Source: Microglena sp. YARC
Taxonomy: Eukaryota; Chlorophyta; Chlorophyceae; Chlamydomonadales; Chlamydomonadaceae
DNA: 64,000 nt
Reading direction: 5' to 3'
NCBI GenBank assembly: GCA_022414725.1
Contig: JAJSRW010001311.1
Span: forward strand, 1 to 64,000
How positions within the stretch are numbered: the stretch's first letter is position 1; each line of letters opens with the position of its first letter. A program made the position numbers and the translations under genes. The notes beneath the pieces are model-generated. The model was not told the origin of the DNA and did no database searches. It was given only the letters and a program-made list of their open reading frames with translations. Shown one piece after another: positions 1-15,000 of the stretch.

Positions 1-3000
1 AGAGATTACCTTGATGCGACGAGGCAGCAAGGCTTGCTCACCACTCTGGCAGGTATGGCAAGTGCAGTGTGCATCAAACTTTTGTATAATCAGATCTTGC
101 TACTCTTACCCTTGATGGACGATGGCATCAGGCTTGCCACCCTCTCGGCAGGTCATGCAAGTTTCAAGTGTGCATCAACTTTGTATTATTCAACTTGCTA
201 TCGTCTTACCTTGATGCGACGGATGCATCAGCCCGCCACTCAGCAGGCTTATGCTATCGACTTTCTGTATATACATATTGAGACTGCTCATCCTCTCTAC
301 CCTTGATTGCGACGGATGGCATCAGCTTCGCCACCCTCTGGCAGTATGCAAGTGCATTGGGCATCAACTTTTATATTCAACTTCTATCTCTTTACCTATG
401 CGACGAGGCATTGGGCCTGCCACCACTGCTGGCAGGTATCAAGGTGCATGTGTCATCAACTTTTTGTATATTCAGACTGCTATTCTTACCGTGATGTGGC
501 GACGGATGCACAGGCTTGCCACCCACTCTGGCAGGTATCTAAGTGCAATTGTGCATAACTTTCGTATATCAGACTTGCATCTCTTTACCTTGAATTCGAC
601 GGATGCATCACCGCTTGCCGCCACTCTACAGGTAACATTAGACACTTTGTATAACATAGTTGAGACTTGCTACTCTACCGTTGATGCGACGGATGCAGTC
701 ATGCTTGCCACCACCTGCAAGGTATATTGCAAGTGCATGTGTGCATCAACTTTGTGTATATCAGACTTGCTATCTCTTACCTTGATGCGACGGATGGCCA
801 TCAGGATTGCCACCACTCTGGCAGTATGCAGAGTGCATTGTCTATTCAACTTTTGTATATTCAGACTTGCTATGTCTTACCTGATGGCGACGATGGGCAC
901 AGGCTTGCACCACTTCTGGCAGTCAAATTCAAGTGATTGTGCATCAATATCTTTTATTGTATATTCAGACCTGCTATCTCTTACCTTTGATGCGACGGAT
1001 GGCACATCAGGGCTTGCCACCAACTCTGGCAGGTATGCAAGTCTACAGCATTGTGCAACCTCAGACTTTTTGTATATTCTGACTTGCTATCTCTTACCTT
1101 GAGCGACGGATGGGCGAGCTTTCCACCACCTAGCATGGCATCCAGTATATACAATGCTTCTCTTACCTTGCATGGCGTGCACCACTCTGGCAGGTTATGC
1201 AAGTGCATTGTGCATAACTTTTGTATATTCAGGCAAACTTGCTATCTCTTACCTGATGCGACGGATGGCATCAGGGCTTGCCACCCACTGGTGGCAGTAT
1301 GCAGTGATACTGGTGCATACAACTTTGTATATATACCCAGACTTGCTATCTTCTTACCTTTGATGCGACAGATGGCATGGGCTTGCCACCACTCTGGCAG
1401 GTATGCAAAGTGCATTGTGGTGGTCGTGCATCAACTTTTGTATATTATCAGACTGCTATCTCTTACCTATTGATGCGGACGGATTGGCATGCATCAGGCT
1501 CTGCCACCGCCACTACTGGCAGGATATGCAAAGTGCATTCGTGATAACATCAACTTTTGTATATTCACGACTTGCTATCTCTTATCTTGATGCGACGGAT
1601 GGCATCAGGCTTGCCACCTCATGGCAGTTATGAAGGGGCAAGTTGCATTGCTGCATATTCAACTTTTGTATATTCAGACTTGCTATCTCTTCTTTTACAC
1701 TTGATCAATGCGACGGAAACGCTGGCATCAGGCTTGCCGCCACTCTAGCCAGGTGCATTATGTATCACTTTTGTATACACCATAGTTGAGACTTGTATCT
1801 CTATCCTTGATGCGACGGATGGCATGGCTTGCCACCATTCAGGCAGGTATCTTGCCGAAAGCATTGTGCATCAACTTTTGATATTCAGACTTGCTATCTC
1901 TTACCTTTGATGCGACGGATGGCATTGGGCGCTTAGCCACCACTGAAGACTCTGAGCAGGTACTGCAATGCATTGTGCATCAACTTTGTATATTCAGACT
2001 TGCCTATCTCCTTACCTTGAGCGACGGATGGCATATAGAACGGTACGCACCACATTACTGGCTTGCATTGGAGTTGCAATGGCAGTTTTGGTAATCAACT
2101 CTTGCTAACTTGATGCACGATGGCATCAGCTACTCTCACCCAGATTTATTGCTATTGGACGGATGGCATCAGGCTTGCCACCACTCTGGCAGGTATGCAA
2201 GTGCATTGTGCATCAACTTTTGTATATTCAACTTGCTATCTCTTACCTTGATCGCGATGGCATTGGGCTTGCCAACCACTCTGGCAGGTATGCAAGTGCA
2301 TTGTGCATCAACTTTTGTATATTCAGACTTGCTATCTCTTACCTTGATGCGACGGATGGCATTGGCTTGCCACCACTCTGGCAGGTATGCAAGTGCATTG
2401 TGCATCAACTTTTGTATATTCAGAACTTGCTATCTCTTACCATCAGGCTGCCACCACTCTAGCAGGTATGCAATATGTATCAACTTTTGTATATTCAGAC
2501 TTGCTATCTCTTACCTTGATGCGACGGATGGCATCAGGCTTTGCCACCACTTTCTGGCAGGTATGCAAGTGCATTGTGCATCAACTTTTGTATATTCAGA
2601 CTTGCTATCTCTTACCTTGAATGCGACGGATGCATCAGGCTTGCCACCAACTCTGCAGTAATGCAGGTATGCATTGTGCATCAACTTTTGTATATTCAGA
2701 CTTGCTATCTCTTACCTTGATGCGACGGATGGCATGCAGGCTTGCCACACTCTGGCAGGTATGCAAGTGCATTGTGCATCAACTTTTGTATATTCAGACT
2801 TGCTATCTCTTACCTTGATGCGACGGATGGCATCAGGCTTGCCACCACTCTGGATATGCAAGTGCATTATGCATCAACTTTTGTATATTCAGACTTTGCT
2901 ATCTCTTACCTTGATGCGACGGATGGCATCAGGGCTTGCCGCCACTCTTGCAGGTGCATTATGCATCAACTTTTGTATATTCAGACTTGCTATCTCTTAC

Positions 3001-6000
3001 CTTGATGCGACGGATGGCATTGGGCTTGCCACCACTCTGGCAGGTATGCAAGTGCATTGTGCATCAACTTTTGTATATTCAGACTTGCTATCTCTTTACC
3101 TTGATGCGACGGATGGCATTGGGCTTGCCACCACTCTGGCAGGTATGCAAGTGCATCTGTGCATTCAACTTTTGTATATTCAGGACTTGCTATCCTCTTA
3201 CCTTGATGCGACGGATGGCATCAGGCTTTGCCATCCACTCTGGCAGGTATGCAAGTGCATTTGTGCATCAACTTTTGTATATTCAGACTTGCTATCTCTT
3301 ACCTTGATGCGACGGATGGCATTTCAGGCTTGCCACCACTCTGGCAGGTATGCAAGTGCATTGTGCATCAACTTTTTGTATATTCAGACTTGCTATCTCT
3401 TACCTTGATGCGACGGATGGCATGGGCTTGCCACCACTCTGGCAGGTATGCAAGTGCATTGTGCATCAACTTTTGTATATTCAGACTTGCTATCTCTTAC
3501 CTTGATGCGACGGATGGCATCAGGCTTGCCACCACTCTGGCAGGTATGCAAGTGCATTGTGCATCAACTTTTGTATATTCAGACTTGCTATCTCTTACCT
3601 TGATGCGACGGATGGCATCAGGCTTGCCACCACTCTGGCAGGTATGCAAGTGCATTCTTACGTGCAGGATCAACCTTTTGTATATTTCAGACTTGCTATC
3701 TCTTACCTTGATGCGACGGATGGCATCAGGCTTGCCACCACTCTGGCAGGTATGCAAGTGCATTGTGCATCAACTTTTGTATATACATCAGACTTTGCTA
3801 TCTCTTACCTTGATGCGACGGATGGCATAGGCTTGCCACCACTCTGGCAGGTATGCAAGTGCATTGTGCATCAACTTTTGTATATTCAGACTTGCTATCT
3901 CTTACCTTGATGCGACGGATGGCATCAGGCTTGCCACCAGCTCTGGCAGGTATCTCTTACCTGATGCAAGTGCACACTTGTGCATCAACTTTTGTATATT
4001 CAGACTTGCTATCTCTTACCTTGATGCGACGGATGGCATCTGGGCTTGCCACCACTCTGGCAGGTATGCAAGTGCATTGTGCATCAAACTTTTGTATATT
4101 CAGACTTGCTATCTCTTACCTTGATGCGACGGATGGCATCAGGCTTGCCACCACTCTGGCAGGTATGCAAGTGCATTGTGCATCAACTTTTGTATATTCA
4201 GACTTGCTATCTCTTACCTTGATGCGACGGATGGCATCAGGCTTGCCGCCACTCTGGCAGGTCATTGCACCACTCTGTGCATTTGTGCATCAACTTTTGT
4301 ATATTTCAGACTTGCTATCTCTTACCTTGATGCGACGGATGGCATCAGGCTTGCCACCACTCTGGCAGGTATGCAAGTGCATTGTGCATCAACTTTTGTA
4401 TATTCAGACTTGCTATCTCTTACCTTGATGCGACGGATGGCATCAGGCTGCCACCACTCTGGCAGGTAGCAAGTGCATTGTGCATCAACTTTGTATATTC
4501 AGACTTGCTATCTCTTACCTTGATGCGACGGATGGCATCAGGCTTGCCACCACTCTGGCAGGTATGCAAGTGCATTGTGCATCAACTTTTGTATATTCAG
4601 ACTTGCTATCTCTTACCTTGATGCGACGGATGGCATCAGGCTTGCCACCACTCTGGCAGGTATGCAAGTGCATTGTGCATCAACTTTTGTATATTCAGAC
4701 TTGCTATCTCTTACCTTGATGCGACGGATGGCATCAGGCTTGCAACCACTCTGGCAGGTATGCAAGTGCATTGTGCATCAACTTTTGTATATTCAGACTT
4801 GCTATCTCTTACCTTGATGCGACGGATGGCATCAGGCTTGCCACCACTCTGGCAGGTATGCAAGTGCATTGTGCATCAACTTTTGTATATTCAGACTTGC
4901 TATCTCTTACCTTGATGCGACAGATGGCATCAGGCTTGCCACCACTCTGGCAGGTATGCAAGTGCATTGTGCATCAACTTTTGTATATTCAGACTTGCTA
5001 TCTCTTACCTTGATGCGACGGATGGCATCAGGCTTGCCACCACTCTGGCAGGTATGCAAGTGCATTGTGCATCAACTTTTGTATATTCAGACTTGCTATC
5101 TCTTACCTTGATGCGACGGATGGCATCAGGCTTGCCACCACTCTGGCAGGTATGCAAGTGCATTGTGCATCAACTTTTGTATATTCAGACTTGCTATCTC
5201 TTACCTTGATGCGACGGATGGCATCAGGCTTGCCACCACTCTGGCAGGTATGCAAGTGCATTGTGCATCAACTTTTGTATATTCAGACTTGCTATCTCTT
5301 ACCTTGATGCGACGGATGGCATTGGCTTGCCACCACTCTGGCAGGTATGCAAGTGCATTGTGCATCAACTTTTGTATATTCAGACTTGCTATCTCTTACC
5401 TTGATGCGACGGATGGCATCAGGCTTGCCACCACTCTGGCAGGTATGCAAGTGCATTGTGCATCAACTTTTGTATATTCAGACTTGCTATCTCTTACCTT
5501 GATGCGACGGATGGCATCAGGCTTGCCACCACTCTGGCAGGTATGCAAGTGCATTGTGCATCAACTTTTGTATATTCAGACTTGCTATCTCTTACCTTGA
5601 TGCGACGGATGGCATCAGGCTTGCCACCACTCTGGCAGGTATGCAAGTGCATTGTGCATCAACTTTTGTATATTCAGACTTGCTATCTCTTACCTTGATG
5701 CGACGGATGGCATCAGGCTTGCCACCACTCTGGCAGGTATGCAAGTGCATTGTGCATCAACTTTTGTATATTCAGACTTGCTATCTCTTACCTTGATGCG
5801 ACGGATGGCATCAGGCTTGCCACCACTCTGGCAGGTATGCAAGTGCATTGTGCATCAACTTTTGTATATTCAGACTTGCTATCTCTTACCTTGATGCGAC
5901 GGATGGCATCAGGCTTGCCACCACTCTGGCAGGTATGCAAGTGCATTGTGCATCAACTTTTGTATATTCAGACTTGCTATCTCTTACCTTGATGCGACGG

Positions 6001-9000
6001 ATGGCATCAGGCTTGCCACCACTCTGGCAGGTATGCAAGTGCATTGTGCATCAACTTTTGTATATTCAGACTTGCTATCTCTTACCTTGATGCGACGGAT
6101 GGCATCAGGCTTGCCACCACTCTGGCAGGTATGCAAGTGCATTGTGCATCAACTTTTGTATATTCAGACTTGCTATCTCTTACCTTGATGCGACGGATGG
6201 CATTCAGGGCTTGCCACCACTCTGGCAGGTATGCAAGTGCATTGTGCATCAACTTTTGTATATTCAGACTTGCTATCTCTTACCTTGATGCGACGGATGG
6301 CATCAGGCTTGCCACCACTCTGGCAGGTATGCAAGTGCATTGTGCATCAACTTTTGTATATTCAGACTTGCTATCTCTTACCTTGATGCGACGGATGGCA
6401 TCAGGCTTGCCACCACTCTGGCAGGTATGCAAGTGCATTGTGCATCAACTTTTGTATATTCAGACTTGCTATCTCTTACCTTGATGCGACGGATGGCATC
6501 AGGCTTGCCACCACTCTGGCAGGTATGCAAGTGCATTGTGCATCAACTTTTGTATATTCAGACTTGCTATCTCTTACCTTGATGCGACGGATGGCATCAG
6601 GCTTGCCACCACTCTGGCAGGTATGCAAGTGCATTGTGCATCAACTTTTGTATATTCAGACTTGCTATCTCTTACCTTGATGCGACGGATGGCATTGGGC
6701 TTGCCACCACTCTGGCAGGTATGCAAGTGCATTGTGCATCAACTTTTGTATATTCAGACTTGCTATCTCTTACCTTGATGCGACGGATGGCATCAGGCTT
6801 GCCACCACTCTGGCAGGTATGCAAGTGCATTGTGCATCAACTTTTGTATATTCAGACTTGCTATCTCTTACCTTGATGCGACGGATGGCATCAGGCTTGC
6901 CACCACTCTGGCAGGTATGCAAGTGCATTGTGCATCAACTTTTGTATATTCAGACTTGCTTATCTCTTACCTTGATGCGACGGATGGCATCAGGCTTGCC
7001 ACCACTCTGGCAGGTATGCAAGTGCATTGTGCATCAACTTTTGTATATTCAGACTTGCTATCTCTTACCTTGATGCGACGGATGGCATTGGGCTTGCCAC
7101 CACTCTGGCAGGTATGCAAGTGCATTGTGCATCAACTTTTGTATATTCAGACTTGCTATCTCTTACCTTGATGCGACGGATGGCATCAGGCTTGCCACCA
7201 CTCTGGCAGGTATGCAAGTGCATTGTGCATCAACTTTTGTATATTCAGACTTGCTATCTCTTACCTTGATGCGACGGATGGCATCAGGCTTGCCACCACT
7301 CTGGCAGGTATGCAAGTGCATTGTGCATCAACTTTTGTATATTCAGACTTGCTATCTCTTACCTTGATGCGACGGATGGCATCAGGCTTGCCACCACTCT
7401 GGCAGGTATGCAAGTGCATTGTGCATCAACTTTTGTATATTCAGACTTGCTATCTCTTACCTTGATGCGACGGATGGCATTGGGCTTGCCACCACTCTGG
7501 CAGGTATGCAAGTGCATTGTGCATCAACTTTTGTATATTCAGACTTGCTATCTCTTACCTTGATGCGACGGATGGCATCAGGCTTGCCACCACTCTGGCA
7601 GGTATGCAAGTGCATTGTGCATCAACTTTTGTATATTCAGACTTGCTATCTCTTACCTTGATGCGACGGATGGCATCAGGCTTGCCACCACTCTGGCAGG
7701 TATGCAAGTGCATTGTGCATCAACTTTGTATATTCAGACTTGCTATCTCTTACCTTGATGCGACGGATGGCATCAGGCTTGCCACCACTCTGGCAGGTAT
7801 GCAAGTGCATTGTGCATCAACTTTTGTATATTCAGACTTGCTATCTCTTACCTTGATGCGACGGATGGCATCAGGCTTGCCACCACTCTGGCAGGTATGC
7901 AAGTGCATTGTGCATCAACTTTTGTATATTCAGACTTGCTATCTCTTACCTTGATGCGACGGATGGCATCAGGCTTGCCACCACTCTGGCAGGTATGCAA
8001 GTGCATTGTGCATCAACTTTTGTATATTCAGACTTGCTATCTCTTACCTTGATGCGACGGATGGCATTCAGGCTTGCCACCACTCTGGCAGGTATGCAAG
8101 TGCATTGTGCATCAACTTTTGTATATTCAGACTTGCTATCTCTTACCTTGATGCGACGGATGGCATGGCTTGCCACCACTCTGGCAGGTATGCAAGTGCA
8201 TTGTGCATCAACTTTTTGTATATTCAGACTTGCTATCTCTTACCTTGATGCGACGGATGGCATCAGGCTTGCCACCACTCTGGCAGGTATGCAAGTGCAT
8301 TGTGCATCAACTTTTGTATATTCAGACTTGCTATCTCTTACCTTGATGCGACGGATGGCATCAGGCTTGCCACCACTCTGGCAGGTATGCAAGTGCATTG
8401 TGCATCAACTTTTGTATATTCAGACTTGCTATCTCTTACCTTGATGCGACGGATGGCATCAGGCTTGCCACCACTCTGGCAGGTATGCAAGTGCATTGTG
8501 CATCAACTTTTGTATATTCAGACTTGCTATCTCTTACCTTGATGCGACGGATGGCATCAGGCTTGCCACCACTCTGGCAGGTATGCAAGTGCATTGTGCA
8601 TCAACTTTTGTATATTCAGACTTGCTATCTCTTACCTTGATGCGACGGATGGCATCAGGCTTGCCACCACTCTGGCAGGTATGCAAGTGCATTGTGCATC
8701 AACTTTTGTATATTCAGACTTGCTATCTCTTACCTTGATGCGACGGATGGCATCAGGCTTGCCACCACTCTGGCAGGTATGCAAGTGCATTGTGCATCAA
8801 CTTTTGTATATTCAGACTTGCTATCTCTTACCTTGATGCGACGGATGGCATCAGGCTTGCCACCACTCTGGCAGGTATGCAAGTGCATTGTGCATCAACT
8901 TTTGTATATTCAGACTTGCTATCTCTTACCTTGATGCGACGGATGGCATTGGCTTGCCACCACTCTGGCAGGTATGCAAGTGCATTGTGCATCAACTTTT

Positions 9001-12000
9001 GTATATTCAGACTTGCTATCTCTTACCTTGATGCGACGGATGGCATCAGGCTTGCCACCACTCTGGCAGGTATGCAAGTGCATTGTGCATCAACTTTTGT
9101 ATATTCAGACTTGCTATCTCTTACCTTGATGCGACGGATGGCATCAGGCTTGCCACCACTCTGGCAGGTATGCAAGTGCATTGTGCATCAACTTTTGTAT
9201 ATTCAGACTTGCTATCTCTTACCTTGATGCGACGGATGGCATCAGGCTTGCCACCACTCTGGCAGGTATGCAAGTGCATTGTGCATCAACTTTTGTATAT
9301 TCAGACTTGCTATCTCTTACCTTGATGCGACGGATGGCATCAGGGCTTGCCACCACTCTGGCAGGTATGCAAGTGCATTGTGCATCAACTTTTGTATATT
9401 CAGACTTGCTATCTCTTACCTTGATGCGACGGATGGCATTGGGCTTGCCACCACTCTGGCAGGTATGCAAGTGCATTGTGCATCAACTTTTGTATATTCA
9501 GACTTGCTATCTCTTACCTTGATGCGACGGATGGCATCAGGCTTGCCACCACTCTGGCAGGTATGCAAGTGCATTGTGCATCAACTTTTGTATATTCAGA
9601 CTTGCTATCTCTTACCTTGATGCGACGGATGGCATCAGGCTTGCCACCACTCTGGCAGGTATGCAAGTGCATTGTGCATCAACTTTTGTATATTCAGACT
9701 TGCTATCTCTTACCTTGATGCGACGGATGGCATCAGGCTTGCCACCACTCTGGCAGGTATGCAAGTGCATTGTGCATCAACTTTTGTATATTCAGACTTG
9801 CTATCTCTTACCTTGATGCGACGGATGGCATCAGGCTTTGCCACCACTCTGGCAGGTATGCAAGTGCATTGTGCATCAACTTTTGTATATTCAGACTTGC
9901 TATCTCTTACCTTGATGCGACGGATGGCATCAGGGCTTGCCACCACTCTGGCAGGTATGCAAGTGCATTGTGCATCAACTTTTGTATATTCAGACTTGCT
10001 ATCTCTTACCTTGATGCGACGGATGGCATCAGGGCTTGCCACCACTCTGGCAGGTATGCAAGTGCATTGTGCATCAACTTTTGTATATTCAGACTTGCTA
10101 TCTCTTACCTTGATGCGACGGATGGCATCAGGGCTTGCCACCACTCTGGCAGGTATGCAAGTGCATTGTGCATCAACTTTTGTATATTCAGACTTGCTAT
10201 CTCTTACCTTGATGCGACGGATGGCATCAGGCTTGCCACCACTCTGGCAGGTATGCAAGTGCATTGTGCATCAACTTTTGTATATTCAGACTTGCTATCT
10301 CTTACCTTGATGCGACGGATGGCATCAGGCTTGCCACCACTCTGGCAGGTATGCAAGTGCATTGTGCATCAACTTTTGTATATTCAGACTTGCTATCTCT
10401 TACCTTGATGCGACGGATGGCATCAGGCTTGCCACCACTCTGGCAGGTATGCAAGTGCATTGTGCATCAACTTTTGTATATTCAGACTTGCTATCTCTTA
10501 CCTTGATGCGACGGATGGCATCAGGCTTGCCACCACTCTGGCAGGTATGCAAGTGCATTGTGCATCAACTTTTGTATATTCAGACTTGCTATCTCTTACC
10601 TTGATGCGACGGATGGCATCAGGGCTTGCCACCACTCTGGCAGGTATGCAAGTGCATTGTGCATCAACTTTTGTATATTCAGACTTGCTATCTCTTACCT
10701 TGATGCGACGGATGGCATCAGGGCTTGCCACCACTCTGGCAGGTATGCAAGTGCATTGTGCATCAACTTTTGTATATTCAGACTTGCTATCTCTTACCTT
10801 GATGCGACGGATGGCATCAGGCTTGCCACCACTCTGGCAGGTATGCAAGTGCATTGTGCATCAACTTTTGTATATTCAGACTTGCTATCTCTTACCTTGA
10901 TGCGACGGATGGCATCAGGCTTGCCACCACTCTGGCAGGTATGCAAGTGCATTGTGCATCAACTTTTGTATATTCAGACTTGCTATCTCTTACCTTGATG
11001 CGACGGATGGCATCAGGCTTGCCACCACTCTGGCAGGTATGCAAGTGCATTGTGCATCAACTTTTGTATATTCAGACTTGCTATCTCTTACCTTGATGCG
11101 ACGGATGGCATTGGGCTTGCCACCACTCTGGCAGGTATGCAAGTGCATTGTGCATCAACTTTTGTATATTCAGACTTGCTATCTCTTACCTTGATGCGAC
11201 GGATGGCATTGGCTTGCCACCACTCTGGCAGGTATGCAAGTGCATTGTGCATCAACTTTTGTATATTCAGACTTGCTATCTCTTACCTTGATGCGACGGA
11301 TGGCATCAGGCTTGCCACCACTCTGGCAGGTATGCAAGTGCATTGTGCATCAACTTTTGTATATTCAGACTTGCTATCTCTTACCTTGATGCGACGGATG
11401 GCATCAGGCTTGCCACCACTCTGGCAGGTATGCAAGTGCATTGTGCATCAACTTTTGTATATTCAGACTTGCTATCTCTTACCTTGATGCGACGGATGGC
11501 ATCAGGCTTGCCACCACTCTGGCAGGTATGCAAGTGCATTGTGCATCAACTTTTGTATATTCAGACTTGCTATCTCTTACCTTGATGCGACGGATGGCAT
11601 CAGGCTTGCCACCACTCTGGCAGGTATGCAAGTGCATTGTGCATCAACTTTTGTATATTCAGACTTGCTATCTCTTACCTTGATGCGACGGATGGCATTG
11701 GCTTGCCACCACTCTGGCAGGTATGCAAGTGCATTGTGCATCAACTTTTGTATATTCAGACTTGCTATCTCTTACCTTGATGCGACGGATGGCATCAGGC
11801 TTGCCACCACTCTGGCAGGTATGCAAGTGCATTGTGCATCAACTTTTGTATATTCAGACTTGCTATCTCTTACCTTGATGCGACGGATGGCATTGGGCTT
11901 GCCACCACTCTGGCAGGTATGCAAGTGCATTGTGCATCAACTTTTGTATATTCAGACTTGCTATCTCTTACCTTGATGCGACGGATGGCATCAGGCTTGC

Positions 12001-15000
12001 CACCACTCTGGCAGGTATGCAAGTGCATTGTGCATCAACTTTTGTATATTCAGACTTGCTATCTCTTACCTTGATGCGACGGATGGCATTGGGCTTGCCA
12101 CCACTCTGGCAGGTATGCAAGTGCATTGTGCATCAACTTTTGTATATTCAGACTTGCTATCTCTTACCTTGATGCGACGGATGGCATTGGCTTGCCACCA
12201 CTCTGGCAGGTATGCAAGTGCATTGTGCATCAACTTTTGTATATTCAGACTTGCTATCTCTTACCTTGATGCGACGGATGGCATTGGCTTGCCACCACTC
12301 TGGCAGGTATGCAAGTGCATTGTGCATCAACTTTTGTATATTCAGACTTGCTATCTCTTACCTTGATGCGACGGATGGCATCAGGCTTGCCACCACTCTG
12401 GCAGGTATGCAAGTGCATTGTGCATCAACTTTTGTATATTCAGACTTGCTATCTCTTACCTTGATGCGACGGATGGCATCAGGCTTGCCACCACTCTGGC
12501 AGGTATGCAAGTGCATTGTGCATCAACTTTTGTATATTCAGACTTGCTATCTCTTACCTTGATGCGACGGATGGCATCAGGCTTGCCACCACTCTGGCAG
12601 GTATGCAAGTGCATTGTGCATCAACTTTTGTATATTCAGACTTGCTATCTCTTACCTTGATGCGACGGATGGCATCAGGCTTGCCACCACTCTGGCAGGT
12701 ATGCAAGTGCATTGTGCATCAACTTTTGTATATTCAGACTTGCTATCTCTTACCTTGATGCGACGGATGGCATCAGGCTTGCCACCACTCTGGCAGGTAT
12801 GCAAGTGCATTGTGCATCAACTTTTGTATATTCAGACTTGCTATCTCTTACCTTGATGCGACGGATGGCATCAGGCTTGCCACCACTCTGGCAGGTATGC
12901 AAGTGCATTGTGCATCAACTTTTGTATATTCAGACTTGCTATCTCTTACCTTGATGCGACGGATGGCATTGGCTTGCCACCACTCTGGCAGGTATGCAAG
13001 TGCATTGTGCATCAACTTTTGTATATTCAGACTTGCTATCTCTTACCTTGATGCGACGGATGGCATCAGGCTTGCCACCACTCTGGCAGGTATGCAAGTG
13101 CATTGTGCATCAACTTTTGTATATTCAGACTTGCTATCTCTTACCTTGATGCGACGGATGGCATCAGGCTTGCCACCACTCTGGCAGGTATGCAAGTGCA
13201 TTGTGCATCAACTTTTGTATATTCAGACTTGCTATCTCTTACCTTGATGCGACGGATGGCATCAGGCTTGCCACCACTCTGGCAGGTATGCAAGTGCATT
13301 GTGCATCAACTTTTGTATATTCAGACTTGCTATCTCTTACCTTGATGCGACGGATGGCATCAGGCTTGCCACCACTCTGGCAGGTATGCAAGTGCATTGT
13401 GCATCAACTTTTGTATATTCAGACTTGCTATCTCTTACCTTGATGCGACGGATGGCATCAGGCTTGCCACCACTCTGGCAGGTATGCAAGTGCATTGTGC
13501 ATCAACTTTTGTATATTCAGACTTGCTATCTCTTACCTTGATGCGACGGATGGCATCAGGCTTGCCACCACTCTGGCAGGTATGCAAGTGCATTGTGCAT
13601 CAACTTTTGTATATTCAGACTTGCTATCTCTTACCTTGATGCGACGGATGGCATCAGGCTTGCCACCACTCTGGCAGGTATGCAAGTGCATTGTGCATCA
13701 ACTTTTGTATATTCAGACTTGCTATCTCTTACCTTGATGCGACGGATGGCATCAGGCTTGCCACCACTCTGGCAGGTATGCAAGTGCATTGTGCATCAAC
13801 TTTTGTATATTCAGACTTGCTATCTCTTACCTTGATGCGACGGATGGCATCAGGCTTGCCACCACTCTGGCAGGTATGCAAGTGCATTGTGCATCAACTT
13901 TTGTATATTCAGACTTGCTATCTCTTACCTTGATGCGACGGATGGCATCAGGCTTGCCACCACTCTGGCAGGTATGCAAGTGCATTGTGCATCAACTTTT
14001 GTATATTCAGACTTGCTATCTCTTACCTTGATGCGACGGATGGCATCAGGGCTTGCCACCACTCTGGCAGGTATGCAAGTGCATTGTGCATCAACTTTTG
14101 TATATTCAGACTTGCTATCTCTTACCTTGATGCGACGGATGGCATCAGGCTTGCCACCACTCTGGCAGGTATGCAAGTGCATTGTGCATCAACTTTTGTA
14201 TATTCAGACTTGCTATCTCTTACCTTGATGCGACGGATGGCATCAGGCTTGCCACCACTCTGGCAGGTATGCAAGTGCATTGTGCATCAACTTTTGTATA
14301 TTCAGACTTGCTATCTCTTACCTTGATGCGACGGATGGCATCAGGCTTGCCACCACTCTGGCAGGTATGCAAGTGCATTGTGCATCAACTTTTGTATATT
14401 CAGACTTGCTATCTCTTACCTTGATGCGACGGATGGCATCAGGCTTGCCACCACTCTGGCAGGTATGCAAGTGCATTGTGCATCAACTTTTGTATATTCA
14501 GACTTGCTATCTCTTACCTTGATGCGACGGATGGCATTGGCTTGCCACCACTCTGGCAGGTATGCAAGTGCATTGTGCATCAACTTTTGTATATTCAGAC
14601 TTGCTATCTCTTACCTTGATGCGACGGATGGCATCAGGCTTGCCACCACTCTGGCAGGTATGCAAGTGCATTGTGCATCAACTTTTGTATATTCAGACTT
14701 GCTATCTCTTACCTTGATGCGACGGATGGCATCAGGCTTGCCACCACTCTGGCAGGTATGCAAGTGCATTGTGCATCAACTTTTGTATATTCAGACTTGC
14801 TATCTCTTACCTTGATGCGACGGATGGCATCAGGCTTGCCACCACTCTGGCAGGTATGCAAGTGCATTGTGCATCAACTTTTGTATATTCAGACTTGCTA
14901 TCTCTTACCTTGATGCGACGGATGGCATCAGGCTTGCCACCACTCTGGCAGGTATGCAAGTGCATTGTGCATCAACTTTTGTATATTCAGACTTGCTATC

